A stretch of 64,000 bases of DNA, taken from assembly GCA_947625555.1 (NCBI GenBank), contig CANQOT010000003.1, positions 52,719 to 116,718 of the forward strand. Reading direction: 5' to 3'. The notes beneath the pieces were generated by a model. It did not search any database and had not been told where the DNA came from. It worked only from the letters and a program-made list of their open reading frames with translations. The stretch comes from an uncultured Clostridia bacterium. GTDB lineage: Bacteria; Bacillota; Clostridia; Christensenellales; Borkfalkiaceae. Position numbers and translations under genes: made by a program. Below, piece after piece: positions 30,236-38,526 of this stretch. Numbering within the stretch: the stretch's first letter is position 1; each line of letters opens with the position of its first letter.

Positions 30236-30448
30236 GTTCACAAATTTCTTTTTGGCAAGCAAAAAGAAATTTCGTGAGGGGTTAGGAATTATCATCTCAA
30301 AGGGCCGTCGGCCGCTATGCTTGTATGTCCTCAAAGACATCAAGCGTGCGGTGGCGTGGCAAATGGGGACGCCCACGGCGGAAATCAATTCCGCCTATGG
30401 CAAGTATTCGGGAAGTGTTCGTGCAATTTTGTTGCAACAAAATTGCAC
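30236..30448. repeat. R1 repeat directly after the PAP2 stop codon
   Basis: GGTTCACAAATTTCTTTTT-GGCAAG-CAAAAAGAAATTTCGTGAGGGG arm starts at the stop codon; the core (GTGGCGTGGCAAATGGGGAC...) follows, and a perfect hairpin GTGCAATTTTGTT/AACAAAATTGCAC (30419-30446) closes it. The rest of 30236-30599 is a terminator and spacer. Confidence 0.8.
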
Positions 30449-30530
30449 GAGGGTTATTTCTTTTTTTGAAAAAGCCCCACTGCATGGAGAATGGGGAGCA
30501 GCCTCGGACAACGACCGAAAAAATATGAAT

Positions 30531-30564
30531 AGGCGGCGGGCAACGCAATCGTTGCCCGCCGCCT
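30531..30564. terminator. Long hairpin terminator after the lipoprotein gene
   Basis: AGGCGGCGGGCAACG / CGTTGCCCGCCGCCT, 15-bp stem, T-rich on both sides. Nearly the same stem stands after the tandem paralogue at 31384-31413. Confidence 0.8.
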
Positions 30565-30599
30565 ATTCGGTTTCTCGGTTTTTTCGAAATGGTATTATC

Positions 30600-31298
30600 T
30601 CAATAATACCAAGAACTGTTCGTTAAATAGTCGTGTTCTTGCTTGTTAATAAAATGGATCTTCCCCTCTTTTTGGGTATAGTAGAGGGCTATGCGTCCCC
30701 AATCATAAACAAACCCCAACGGCGGATAATCTTCTTCGATGATCCCTTCCACCGAAAATGAGATAACGCCCTCTTGTTCCGAAAAATACGACATCGGAAT
30801 TTGCACAAACTCGGAATGCGCATACTTCGTTTGCCTTTCATAAACATCTGTTCCATGTACTTTCCCGATGTATTTGGAATTCGATTGGATTTTATATTCT
30901 TCTTTCAAAAATTCTTCTGTCGGGATCATATTGATAATATCCTTTTTATCCCCGCTTTCAAGATACACTTCCATTCTGGCGAATGCGGTCGCATCCGGCA
31001 AATCGCCGGAATAGCCGTAACTTTCGGTCGGCTCTTTGCCGCCATAAAAAAGCGCCACCTCGACATACGCGGCCGTTTCGTCGACGATCCGCAATGTGCG
31101 GTAGCCGCAACGTGTGAAAAAAAACACGATGGGTTGAGGATCGCACCCTAACTCTATACTGCAATACTCCGAAAATCCGCTTTCGACATATTCGGTGGTG
31201 AGGTCGGGCGGCTCGATCTCCGTCCCCCCGCAGGCGGAAAGCCCGCACACCGCGCCCATGGCAAGAATGCAGCATAAGATTTTTTTCGATGATCGCAT
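30600..31298 (-). CDS. Secreted lipoprotein, tandem paralogue A
   Basis: 232 aa with signal peptide and lipobox (LSAC, just before GGTEIEPPDL). Not a family I recognise. It is clearly related to the next gene upstream (31419-32078): both share CGLSACG, PDL(T/K)TEYVESGF(S/V)EY, EEYKI(Q/K)S, the aromatic SYFSE/AYFSE block with an acidic EG, and a C-terminal ALYYT/ALHYT strand followed by HF. It has its own TGTCAC-N17-CGTTTTATA motif 28-60 nt before the start and its own terminator, so the pair looks like a duplicated transcription unit. Likely target of the ECF sigma factor at 4750. Confidence 0.82.
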   Translation of the reverse strand: MRSSKKILCCILAMGAVCGLSACGGTEIEPPDLTTEYVESGFSEYCSIELGCDPQPIVFFFTRCGYRTLRIVDETAAYVEVALFYGGKEPTESYGYSGDLPDATAFARMEVYLESGDKKDIINMIPTEEFLKEEYKIQSNSKYIGKVHGTDVYERQTKYAHSEFVQIPMSYFSEQEGVISFSVEGIIEEDYPPLGFVYDWGRIALYYTQKEGKIHFINKQEHDYLTNSSWYY

Positions 31299-31326
31299 GT
31301 GTCCCCTCCGTTAAGTTCTGTTCATC

Positions 31327-31358
31327 TATAAAACGTTTCAAACGCACGTTTTGTGACA
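31327..31358 (-). promoter_or_regulatory. Candidate ECF-sigma promoter, TGTCAC-N17-CGTTTTATA
   Basis: Minus strand: TGTCAC (31353-31358), 17-nt spacer, CGTTTTATA (31327-31335). The spacer AAAACGTGCGTTTGAAA is identical to that of the metalloprotease promoter at 34151-34183. Confidence 0.72.
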
Positions 31359-31383
31359 TCTTTTGGAAAATTTTTTAGAAAGA

Positions 31384-31413
31384 GCGGCGGGCAACGAAAT
31401 CGTTGCCCGCCGC
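31384..31413 (-). terminator. Hairpin terminator after paralogue B
   Basis: GCGGCGGGCAACG-AAAT-CGTTGCCCGCCGC, followed on the minus strand by CTCTTTCT. Same stem as at 30531-30564. Confidence 0.75.
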
Positions 31414-31418
31414 AAATA

Positions 31419-32078
31419 TCAGGCATAATACGCCAATAAACCGTACTTTACATAAACATATTCGCGATGACTCATGAAGTGAAGTTCTTCATCTTCTTTT
31501 GTATAGTGGAGGGCAAGGTAACATCTGCCATAGCAGGCTTTCTCTCCCACATATCCCTCTGCACAAAAACCGACTGTGCCTTCATCCTCCGAAAAATATG
31601 CCATGGGAATAGAAAATGTTTCACAATGTGTGTATTCTGTCCGTACTCCGCGGCATCCTTCTTCGTCATGATAGATCACTTGGCTTTTTATTTTATACTC
31701 TTCGGTCAAATATTCATCTTTCGAGATAGAACGAAGGTCGTGTTTCTCTTCCCCCGTCAAAAAATATATTTCTACATGAGTAAATTCGTCTTCTTCATCC
31801 GCACCGCCGCCGAAACATAAAGTCACCTCGATATTGGTTTGGCTTTCTTCGACAGTTCTATGCAAACGATAAGCACATTCCGGATACATAAAGACGGCGT
31901 CAGGCGGATACCATGATGGATCACCAACTAACTTATAATATTCCACAAATCCGCTCTCAACATATTCCGTTTTCAAATCGGGCAAAGGAATGCCAGCTTT
32001 CCCGCAGGCGGAAAGCCCGCACACCATGCCCATGGCAAGGGCAAAACAACACAAAATATTTATACTTTTCCTATTCAT
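31419..32078 (-). CDS. Secreted lipoprotein, tandem paralogue B
   Basis: 219 aa. Signal peptide with lipobox LSAC (CGLSACGKAG). Paralogue of 30600-31298 (see shared blocks there), more divergent in the middle. It starts 18 nt after the stop of the metalloprotease gene with AAGGAGATG in front, so it is the second gene of that transcript and would be under the same ECF-type promoter. Function unknown; it could be a surface partner or inhibitor of the protease, judged only from linkage. Confidence 0.82.
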   Translation of the reverse strand: MNRKSINILCCFALAMGMVCGLSACGKAGIPLPDLKTEYVESGFVEYYKLVGDPSWYPPDAVFMYPECAYRLHRTVEESQTNIEVTLCFGGGADEEDEFTHVEIYFLTGEEKHDLRSISKDEYLTEEYKIKSQVIYHDEEGCRGVRTEYTHCETFSIPMAYFSEDEGTVGFCAEGYVGEKACYGRCYLALHYTKEDEELHFMSHREYVYVKYGLLAYYA

Positions 32079-32096
32079 ACGGCCTTATTCATCTCC

Positions 32097-34124
32097 TTAT
32101 CTAGAATATACATATCTTTCGGAATAATATGGGCCTGTTTTGGGCGAATCGTTTTGGTAGCTCACGATTTGGACATATGATTTGCCGATCGGTATTTTTT
32201 CCCAAAGCGGAGGAAGAATGGATATCCATCCTGCTGTTTGGTTGGTTACTCTGCCGATTTCCTTCCCGCTGAGGTCATAGAAAACAACGTCGCAGACATC
32301 CGGCGATGACCGTGAAGAGAGATTTTTGCTCATCCAGTATATCCTATGGCTGGTCTCTATCGTGGGTGCGGAGATCCCGAATGCGGCAATGCCGTAATAA
32401 CCCAAAATCTTCCCGAGATGCGAACCCTCATCCTGACTACGCTTCGAATAGAAGTATTGGGCAAAAGCCGAAAGCGTTTTCGCCTTGCTTCCCTTCAAAA
32501 AATCCCAAAAGAATTTATGTCCAAATGCCAGTGTATCATGCGATTCGTTTGCGGGATCATAAAGATCCCATAAAACTCCAATCACCGCCCCTTCACAAGC
32601 CTCACTCATTGCCACGCCCGTCGTAGCTTCATAATCGAGTTTTGTCCCGTTGTAAGAAAGATACGCAGTATCTCCAACCGTCCTTATATTTTGGAGTGAG
32701 GTGGCAAAGTATGCCTGCGCCATGCCGCTGAAAACACTGGCAATTCCTTCATTCCATGCCAAGCGTATTGCCTCAGATTTGGTATAATATCTTTGTTCAT
32801 CATTGTCATTGATTGTATATACTCTTTCCAATAAGTTTTCATCAATGAAATGCGTGCCACCGGGACTGTCATCGATTCCCAATTTATTTGCTATATGATG
32901 ACCGTATTCATGCATGATGGCATCCCAGCAGGCATGCGAGGCAGGGAATCCTAAATATACTTTGTCGTTTCTCTTACATATAAATAGTGCATTGTTTTCA
33001 TACCAACACCCTGCCTTTTCGGGCTCTTTGACAAGATCATTATCGGGATACTTTACTGTCACTTTTGAAAGCGCGCTGCCGTTCATTGCAGTAGCGTAGC
33101 GGTCGGCGGTGATGACGGCCTGCGAAATTTGCAATGCCTGACCGATGTCATCATCCATGTTGACGGCTGCATTTATAATACAAGTCCCGCCGCCCGCGGT
33201 CGTTTTATTGCTTGGCGAAATAAAGGCATAATCGCCGCCGTTGACGGTTTTGACCGCTGTGTTTTCCCCTGCGGCATAAATCTTGATGTAGAAGTTTCGC
33301 GATGCCGTATCCGACCTTTTGAAGGAATAGGCGCCGTTTACATCAGTATAAGTCGTTCCATACAGCGATTCAGTATATGCATCGCGGATCTCCACTTTCG
33401 TATATTGTAGCGGGTGCTCCACCTCGGAATCGTCGATCCAGGTGAGAACGCCGGTGACGGTCGTTATCCCCGAAGAAACGCTTGCGGTTTGATTTTGTTG
33501 CAATGCGGGAAGAAGCGCATCATTCGTCTCTATATTTTGGCTGTACATTTTGCACAGGGCTTCGTTATATTCTTCCCATGTGTAAATGCCCGCCTCATAC
33601 AAGTTATAATAATACGCGTCCCACGCGCTATCCAAAGAAGCTGTACTCACAAACAAGCCGCATTCGGTATAAAGACCGTATAAGTGGCACATCTGTATGT
33701 CTCCGCTCTCTGTCTTTACTGTAAGCGTGAATTGCGGCTCAATGTAATCGAGATCGTGCGTGAGCGTTATCTCAAATTGGTCTTCGGCGATATACTTTGG
33801 TTTGGATACTCGAAACCCCCTGGCAGTGTGCTCCACCGAAATGATTTCGTCCGAAGGATCGGTATGTATGGCTACGACGATCTTTTCCCCCATTTCGTAG
33901 CGCGTCTTTGAGGCCGAGAAGAAAAATTCGTCGCCCGAATCCGCATAGGCACAACCGCTTTCGAAAAGCTCCGCCTCTTCCTGCACAGAGGTTTCGGCAG
34001 TAGCTTCGGTGGCCTCGGCGGGCTCTTCCTCTGCGGCAAAAACGCGAACGCCCACGCCCGCACTGCCGAGGATAAGGACAAGACTGCCAACCATGGAACA
34101 ACATAGCTTTCGTAAATTTACCAT
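32097..34124 (-). CDS. Secreted zinc metalloprotease with N-terminal sensor-like domain
   Basis: 675 aa. Signal peptide (cleavage probably near VFAAEEE, residue 30), an acidic spacer, then domain 1 (about 70-197), which resembles the outer domain of the putative anti-sigma at 5193-5999. Residues 220-285 look like a carboxypeptidase-regulatory/Cna-B beta sandwich (TVTGVLTWIDD...TDVNGAYSFKR). The catalytic domain (about 330-600) carries HEYGHH (405-410), with zinc ligands His405 and His409 and catalytic Glu406, and AWNEG (456-460), whose Glu459 is the likely third ligand, as in gluzincins. The C-terminus is a short beta region. First gene of a unit with lipoprotein B, under the ECF-type motif. 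Confidence 0.85.
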   Translation of the reverse strand: MVNLRKLCCSMVGSLVLILGSAGVGVRVFAAEEEPAEATEATAETSVQEEAELFESGCAYADSGDEFFFSASKTRYEMGEKIVVAIHTDPSDEIISVEHTARGFRVSKPKYIAEDQFEITLTHDLDYIEPQFTLTVKTESGDIQMCHLYGLYTECGLFVSTASLDSAWDAYYYNLYEAGIYTWEEYNEALCKMYSQNIETNDALLPALQQNQTASVSSGITTVTGVLTWIDDSEVEHPLQYTKVEIRDAYTESLYGTTYTDVNGAYSFKRSDTASRNFYIKIYAAGENTAVKTVNGGDYAFISPSNKTTAGGGTCIINAAVNMDDDIGQALQISQAVITADRYATAMNGSALSKVTVKYPDNDLVKEPEKAGCWYENNALFICKRNDKVYLGFPASHACWDAIMHEYGHHIANKLGIDDSPGGTHFIDENLLERVYTINDNDEQRYYTKSEAIRLAWNEGIASVFSGMAQAYFATSLQNIRTVGDTAYLSYNGTKLDYEATTGVAMSEACEGAVIGVLWDLYDPANESHDTLAFGHKFFWDFLKGSKAKTLSAFAQYFYSKRSQDEGSHLGKILGYYGIAAFGISAPTIETSHRIYWMSKNLSSRSSPDVCDVVFYDLSGKEIGRVTNQTAGWISILPPLWEKIPIGKSYVQIVSYQNDSPKTGPYYSERYVYSR

Positions 34125-34150
34125 TTTTTTCTCCTTTAATTATTTTCACT

Positions 34151-34183
34151 TATATAGACGTTTCAAACGCACGTTTTGTGACA
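34151..34183 (-). promoter_or_regulatory. Candidate ECF-sigma promoter, TGTCAC-N17-CGTCTATATA
   Basis: Minus strand: TGTCAC (34178-34183), 17-nt spacer, CGTCTATATA (34151-34160), about 26 nt before the metalloprotease start. Flanking TTTTCCAAAACGA is shared with the copy at 31327-31358 too. Confidence 0.72.
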
Positions 34184-34228
34184 TCGTTTTGGAAAATTTT
34201 CAAAAAAACTTTCCAAAATTAAAATCGC

Positions 34229-34257
34229 TTGACCGTCGCGGGCGATTGCACTATAAT
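34229..34257 (+). promoter_or_regulatory. SigA-type promoter of the glycyl-tRNA synthetase gene
   Basis: -35 TTGACC (34229-34234), 17-nt spacer, -10 TATAAT (34252-34257); short leader with AGAAGG. No T-box-like leader is seen. Confidence 0.85.
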
Positions 34258-34289
34258 ATTTACAAAACAAAAAAGAAGGTACGAACTTT

Positions 34290-35666
34290 ATGGCAAACAG
34301 CGCAGTCACGATGGAAAAATTGGTCTCACTTTGCAAGGCGCGGGGCATCATCTTCCCCGGGAGCGAGATCTACGGCGGCATGGGCAATACTTGGGACTAC
34401 GGCCCCGTCGGCGTGGAGATCAAGAACAACATCAAGCGGGCGTGGTGGAAGCGCTTCGTCACCGAGAGCGACAACAGCTACGGCGTCGACGCGGCCATCC
34501 TCATGAACGCGCGCGTTTGGGAAGCGAGCGGGCACACGACGTCCTTTTCCGACCCCAAGATGGACTGCAAGTCCTGCAAGACGCGCCACCGCGCGGATAA
34601 CCTCATCGAGGCGCATTCCAAGGGCGCGGTCGATACCGACCTTTTGACGAATGAACAGATGCAGGAGTACATCGAAACGCACCATGTCTGCTGTCCCGTG
34701 TGCGGAAACTTCAACTGGACCCCCATCCGCACCTTCAATCTGATGTTCGAGACCTCCCGCGGCGTGACCGACGAGAGCCAGAACAAGATCTATCTCCGTC
34801 CCGAGACGGCGCAGGGCGAGTTCGTCAATTTCATGAACGTCCAGCGCACGACGCGGGCGAAGGTGCCCTTCGGCATCGCGCAGATCGGCAAGGCCTTCCG
34901 CAACGAGATCACCCCCGGCAACTTCATCTTCCGCACCATCGAGTTCGAACAGATGGAGCACCAGTGGTTCTGCAAGGAAGGCACGGACGAGGAATTCTAT
35001 CAAGAATACAAAAAGCGCGCCCTGCAATTTTTGCTCGACCTCGGCTTCAAGGCCGAACATCTGCGCTTCCACGATCACGAAAAGCTCGCCCATTATGCCA
35101 AAGAGGCGTGCGATATCCAATATCTCTATCCCATGGGCTGGCAGGAGCTCAACGGCATCCACAACCGCACCGACTACGACCTCACCCGTCACCAGGAATA
35201 TTCGGGCAAGTCGCTCACCTATCTCGACCCCGTCACGGGGGAGAAGTTCATCCCCTACGTCATCGAGTACTCCATCGGGGCGGACCGCCTCATGCTCGCC
35301 GTCCTCTCCGAGGCATACGAGGAAGAGACGCTCGAAGGCGGGGACGTAAGGAACGTCCTCCACTTCCACCCCGCGATCGCGGCGTACAAGGCCGCCGTGC
35401 TGCCCCTGCAAAAGAACCTCGCCCCGCAGGCAAAGGAACTCCTCGCAAAGCTCAAAAAGCAGTTCACCGTCACCTACGACGAGGCGGGCTCCATCGGCAA
35501 GCGCTACCGCCGTCAGGACGAGATCGGCACCCCCTATTGCATCACCATTGACTTCGATACCCTCGAAAACGGCACCGTCACGGTGCGCGACAGGGATACC
35601 ATGTCGCAGATCCGCCTTGCAATGGACGAACTTCCCGCCTTCCTCGCGGAAAAATGCGCCTTCTGA
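34290..35666 (+). CDS. glyQS: Glycyl-tRNA synthetase, single-chain (alpha2) type
   Basis: Class II synthetase. 458 aa, in the range of bacterial/archaeal/eukaryotic-type GlyRS rather than the two-subunit GlyQ/GlyS. Motif 1 region (NIKRAWWKRFV), motif 2 (FRNEITPGNFIFRTIEFEQ), motif 3 (YSIGADRLMLAVL), zinc-type pairs CKSC and CPVC in the insertion, and a C-terminal anticodon domain (from FHPAIAAYKAAVLP). AGAAGG precedes the ATG. Divergent from the metalloprotease gene; its promoter lies in the 165-nt gap. Confidence 0.97.
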   Translation: MANSAVTMEKLVSLCKARGIIFPGSEIYGGMGNTWDYGPVGVEIKNNIKRAWWKRFVTESDNSYGVDAAILMNARVWEASGHTTSFSDPKMDCKSCKTRHRADNLIEAHSKGAVDTDLLTNEQMQEYIETHHVCCPVCGNFNWTPIRTFNLMFETSRGVTDESQNKIYLRPETAQGEFVNFMNVQRTTRAKVPFGIAQIGKAFRNEITPGNFIFRTIEFEQMEHQWFCKEGTDEEFYQEYKKRALQFLLDLGFKAEHLRFHDHEKLAHYAKEACDIQYLYPMGWQELNGIHNRTDYDLTRHQEYSGKSLTYLDPVTGEKFIPYVIEYSIGADRLMLAVLSEAYEEETLEGGDVRNVLHFHPAIAAYKAAVLPLQKNLAPQAKELLAKLKKQFTVTYDEAGSIGKRYRRQDEIGTPYCITIDFDTLENGTVTVRDRDTMSQIRLAMDELPAFLAEKCAF

Positions 35667-35693
35667 TCTTCGGCTGAAATTTGTACAGTATAA

Positions 35694-35721
35694 GCCGCCC
35701 CGAGCAGTTGCCCGGGGCGGC
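35694..35721 (+). terminator. Intrinsic terminator after glyQS
   Basis: GCCGCCCCG / CGGGGCGGC stem (mismatch near the loop), followed by TTTCCTTTC. Confidence 0.75.
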
Positions 35722-35754
35722 TTTCCTTTCATAGAGATGAATGATGCGCTCCTC

Positions 35755-36312
35755 TTACTTCACATTCCATGCTTTGAGGAGATCGTCGACGGTCAGAAGC
35801 TCCGCGCCGTAAACTTCGTGCAGGTACTTGATGCCGTAGCGGTAGTCCTCTTCGGTGAAGGAATCGGTCGCATCCGTCGCGACGACGACCTTATAGCCGA
35901 GCTGGAAGGCGTCGGCCGAGGTATGGCGCACGCACATGTGCGCGTGCAGGCCCGTCATGACGACGGTATCCACGCCGAGCTCGCGCAGAAGCAGGTCGAG
36001 ATCGGTATGGAAGAAGCCCGAATATCTGCGCTTGGGAACGACGTAGTCCTTTTCGCACAGGCCGAGTTCGGGAATGACCTCGGCTCCCTTGGTGCCCGCA
36101 ACGGCGTGTTCGCCCCAAACTTCAAATTCACGGTCGATGCCCTTTAAGTGCGCATCGTTGCAAAAGATGACGGGGACGCCCGCGCGCCGCGCGCCCTCTA
36201 AAAGTTCGGCCGTCTTGGGAACGATGGCGAGCCCCCTGTCGCACTTCAAGGCACCCGTCACGAAATCGTTGAGCATATCCACGACGAGGATCGCCGTCTT
36301 GTTCTTTTCCAT
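35755..36312 (-). CDS. Isochorismatase-family cysteine hydrolase (nicotinamidase-like)
   Basis: 185 aa. The triad is visible: Asp12 in LVVDMLNDF, Lys94 in VVPKRRYSGF and nucleophile Cys127 in GLHAHMCVRHT. The metal-type D-x-H of nicotinamidases is present as NDAHLKG (52-58), which favours an amidase such as nicotinamidase, but the substrate is open. Start chosen at 36312 (MEKNKTAILVVD) because AAGGAG stands 9 nt upstream; an in-frame ATG lies 33 nt further up, before that site. Own promoter; convergent with glyQS. Confidence 0.88.
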   Translation of the reverse strand: MEKNKTAILVVDMLNDFVTGALKCDRGLAIVPKTAELLEGARRAGVPVIFCNDAHLKGIDREFEVWGEHAVAGTKGAEVIPELGLCEKDYVVPKRRYSGFFHTDLDLLLRELGVDTVVMTGLHAHMCVRHTSADAFQLGYKVVVATDATDSFTEEDYRYGIKYLHEVYGAELLTVDDLLKAWNVK

Positions 36313-36343
36313 TTTGTAAACTCCTTGAACTGAATTTTCTTTC

Positions 36344-36372
36344 ATTTTACGCCCCCGCGCGTGCCCTGTCAA
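36344..36372 (-). promoter_or_regulatory. SigA-type promoter of the isochorismatase-family gene
   Basis: Minus strand: -35 TTGACA (36367-36372), 17 nt, -10 TAAAAT (36344-36349). Confidence 0.8.
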
Positions 36373-36390
36373 GCAAACGGGCATAAAAAA

Positions 36391-36407
36391 ACGGGCTCAA
36401 AGCCCGT
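36391..36407. terminator. Bidirectional intrinsic terminator
   Basis: ACGGGCT-CAA-AGCCCGT with A7 on the left and T6 on the right; ends the zinc-ribbon gene at 36422 on the minus strand. Confidence 0.85.
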
Positions 36408-36421
36408 TTTTTGTCGTTTTA

Positions 36422-37243
36422 TCAGCCCTTCATGATGCCGATTTGGATCGCAAGCCATTCGAGATATGTAATGCCCTCTTCGAACACGAACACATAGATG
36501 ACTGCGGCGACCCAGACGAGAAGGGAAAGGATGCCGATGATGAGGCCGGCGATCGCAAGGCCCTTGTGCGCCTTATCCTTCTTGATGGCGACCGCGCTAA
36601 TCGGGATCCCGAACAGGAACAGGATAGGAATGATAAGCGAAAGGAGGGAGAGCACAAAGCCTGCGACCCCGAGCCTGCACTTCTTGGGCTTTGCGGGCTC
36701 TTCTACGGCCACGGGCACGGGTGCGGGCGCGGGCGCGGGTTCGGTATGAACGGGCGCGGGCGTAGCTGCCTTGGGCTCGGGACGGGTGCGGGTGATCGCT
36801 TCGGGCTTGCCGTCGGGAAGCTGGGCCATTCCGTCGAGCGTGATGGGCGGGAGCACGATGGGCGAACCGAACTGGCCGTTCATCCCCATGCCATAGCCGC
36901 CGAAACCGCCGTAAGGCATTCCATAGCCGCCGAAGCCGCCGTAGGGCATGCCGAATTGAGGCAACTGGAAGTTATAGACGGGCTGGGGAGCGGGAGCAAC
37001 GGGATAGGCCGTCTCGTTCTTCGTGCCGCAGTAAGGGCAGAAGCGCTCGCCGCCATACAGCTCGTTCCCGCAGTTGGAACATTTCACGACAACGGGGGTA
37101 CCGCAGCCGGGGCAGAACGTCTCGTTGTTGTAGAGTTTCGTGCCGCAAACCGCGCAGGTCTCCACCACTTCGCGTTTGCATTGCGGACAGACGTGATCGG
37201 TATCTGCGATCGTGCTTCCGCAAAAACGACAGATTTTTGACAT
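36422..37243 (-). CDS. Triple zinc-ribbon membrane protein with DUF4190-like C-terminus
   Basis: 273 aa. Residues 1-75 hold three zinc ribbons (CRFCG/CPQC, CAVCG/CPGCG, CSNCG/CPYCG). A Gly/Tyr/Met/Pro-rich stretch with two GYGMPYGGFG repeats and a Pro/Ala linker follow, then two membrane segments (about 198-222 and 230-256) separated by KKDKAHKG, typical of DUF4190-like proteins. The ribbons would face the cytoplasm. Role unknown; such proteins are common in Bacillota. AGGAGGG precedes the ATG. Confidence 0.82.
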   Translation of the reverse strand: MSKICRFCGSTIADTDHVCPQCKREVVETCAVCGTKLYNNETFCPGCGTPVVVKCSNCGNELYGGERFCPYCGTKNETAYPVAPAPQPVYNFQLPQFGMPYGGFGGYGMPYGGFGGYGMGMNGQFGSPIVLPPITLDGMAQLPDGKPEAITRTRPEPKAATPAPVHTEPAPAPAPVPVAVEEPAKPKKCRLGVAGFVLSLLSLIIPILFLFGIPISAVAIKKDKAHKGLAIAGLIIGILSLLVWVAAVIYVFVFEEGITYLEWLAIQIGIMKG

Positions 37244-37280
37244 GTATGTTCCCTCCTAAATATTCTGATATAACAATAAT

Positions 37281-37309
37281 AGGATACTACATGTTTTTGA
37301 ACTTGTCAA
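37281..37309 (-). promoter_or_regulatory. SigA-type promoter of the zinc-ribbon gene
   Basis: Minus strand: -35 TTGACA (37304-37309), 17 nt, -10 TATCCT (37281-37286). Confidence 0.7.
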
Positions 37310-37349
37310 CCCTATTTCCAAAAATAAATTGTCAGTTTTTTAACTTTTT

Positions 37350-38033
37350 TCACACGGCTCCGTCGCGCGGAACGGCATAGAGATCGAACTCGCTTTCGAG
37401 GTCGAAATGCTCCCCTTCCTCGAAGGCCGCGAGCTTGGAAATGGAGACCTCGTATGCGGTCATGGTTACCGTCTCTTCTTCCGAAAGGCGCTTTTGATAC
37501 TCGCGGCTCTGGATCCTGCCCGAGAGGGCGACCCTGTCGCCGACTTTGAGATTTTGCACGAAACGGGCGTTCCTGCCCCACGCGATGCAGGGGATATAAT
37601 CGGACTTGTTATAGGCGCGGTTGACGGCGAGAAGGAGATCGGCGATCTCGCGGTTGAAGGGAGTGGTGCGGTAGATGGGCGGCTTGCAGATATAGCCCGA
37701 GAGCACGATGCCGTTGGGGTTCTTCCCCTCCCCCGCCTCGACGAGCTCGCGCACAAATACGGTGAGCATGAGACGGGAACGTCCGCCCTCCAATTTGTTG
37801 TAGCTGCGGAACTGCCCCACCGCCGAGAGCACGCTGCCCACTTTCAGGCCGCTGCCCTGTATGAGACGCTCGGAGATCGTGACGGGAAGAATATCCGCCT
37901 GCCCGGAAAGGCGCACGACGCGCACAAACAGTTCGTAAAATCCCTCGCCGTAGACTTCGTGGGAAAAGGTCGCCTCGGAGACGATCTCGCCGCAAATGTA
38001 GACCTTGTTGTTTTTTTCCGCCATGTAATCCAT
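37350..38033 (-). CDS. SSB-like protein with two OB-fold domains
   Basis: 227 aa. Residues 8-100 and 108-205 each look like a primosomal/SSB OB fold; the second is the better match to bacterial SSB (GIVLSGYICKPPIYRTTPFNREIADLLLAVNR...DYIPCIAWGRNARFVQNLKVGDRVALSGRIQSREY). The acidic DDIPF-type tip of SSB is absent; the end is EFDLYAVPRDGAV. This is probably an accessory ssDNA-binding protein, not the main SSB. Start at 38033 follows GGAGGT by 10 nt; the frame extends far upstream through repeats and should be ignored there. Confidence 0.82.
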   Translation of the reverse strand: MDYMAEKNNKVYICGEIVSEATFSHEVYGEGFYELFVRVVRLSGQADILPVTISERLIQGSGLKVGSVLSAVGQFRSYNKLEGGRSRLMLTVFVRELVEAGEGKNPNGIVLSGYICKPPIYRTTPFNREIADLLLAVNRAYNKSDYIPCIAWGRNARFVQNLKVGDRVALSGRIQSREYQKRLSEEETVTMTAYEVSISKLAAFEEGEHFDLESEFDLYAVPRDGAV

Positions 38034-38072
38034 TTTGAAAAGTACCTCCAATAGCTTTTGATGTAATTTTTC

Positions 38073-38392
38073 TTCGCAAATTTCTTTTGATCGGAAGCAC
38101 CCTGCGGGGCAAAATGCTGGCAAAGAATTTTGCGAGGCAGTTCCCAAATACTTGCCATAGGCGGAATTGATTTCCGCCGTGGGCGCCCCCATTTGCCAAG
38201 CCACCGCACGCTTAATGTCTTTGAGAAGAAAACGGGGCAGCGGCCGACAAGGCTTTGAGTTGTTGATACTTAACCCCTCACGAAATTTTGTTTTGCGGAG
38301 TCGGGACTGCGTATGAAAAGATTCACTCACCCCTTTCAGGGGTTCGGAATGAGGAGTGACCCCCCGCGCAAAACAAAATTTGTGAACAAAGG
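38073..38392. repeat. R1 repeat array upstream of the double-OB gene
   Basis: Arm TTCGCAAATTTCTTTT...AAAGAATTTTGCGAGG (38073-38135), core with TAGGCGGAATTGATTTCCGC (38156-38270), second arm CCCCTCACGAAATTTTG...CAAAATTTGTGAAC with an inserted REP-C (38321-38356). It explains most of the 493-nt gap together with the R2 copy that follows. Confidence 0.8.
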
Positions 38393-38521
38393 TTCCCGTC
38401 AAATCGCGGAGAGGCGAGAAAGACAAGGAGTGCGAGGCTTTTCGCCGCCCGCGTACTTGGGCGTACGTGGGCAAGAAAAACGTAGCACGACACAGTATTT
38501 CGACGCCTATACGCGATTCGC
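38393..38521. repeat. R2 repeat, core type b
   Basis: CCCGTCAAATCGCGGAG ... TATACGCGATTCGC. Type-b core: TGCGAGGCTTTTCGC and the long hairpin GCCCGCGTAC-TTGGGC-GTACGTGGGC. It ends 5 nt from the stop of the deacetylase gene on the minus strand. Confidence 0.85.
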
Positions 38522-38526
38522 TTAAT

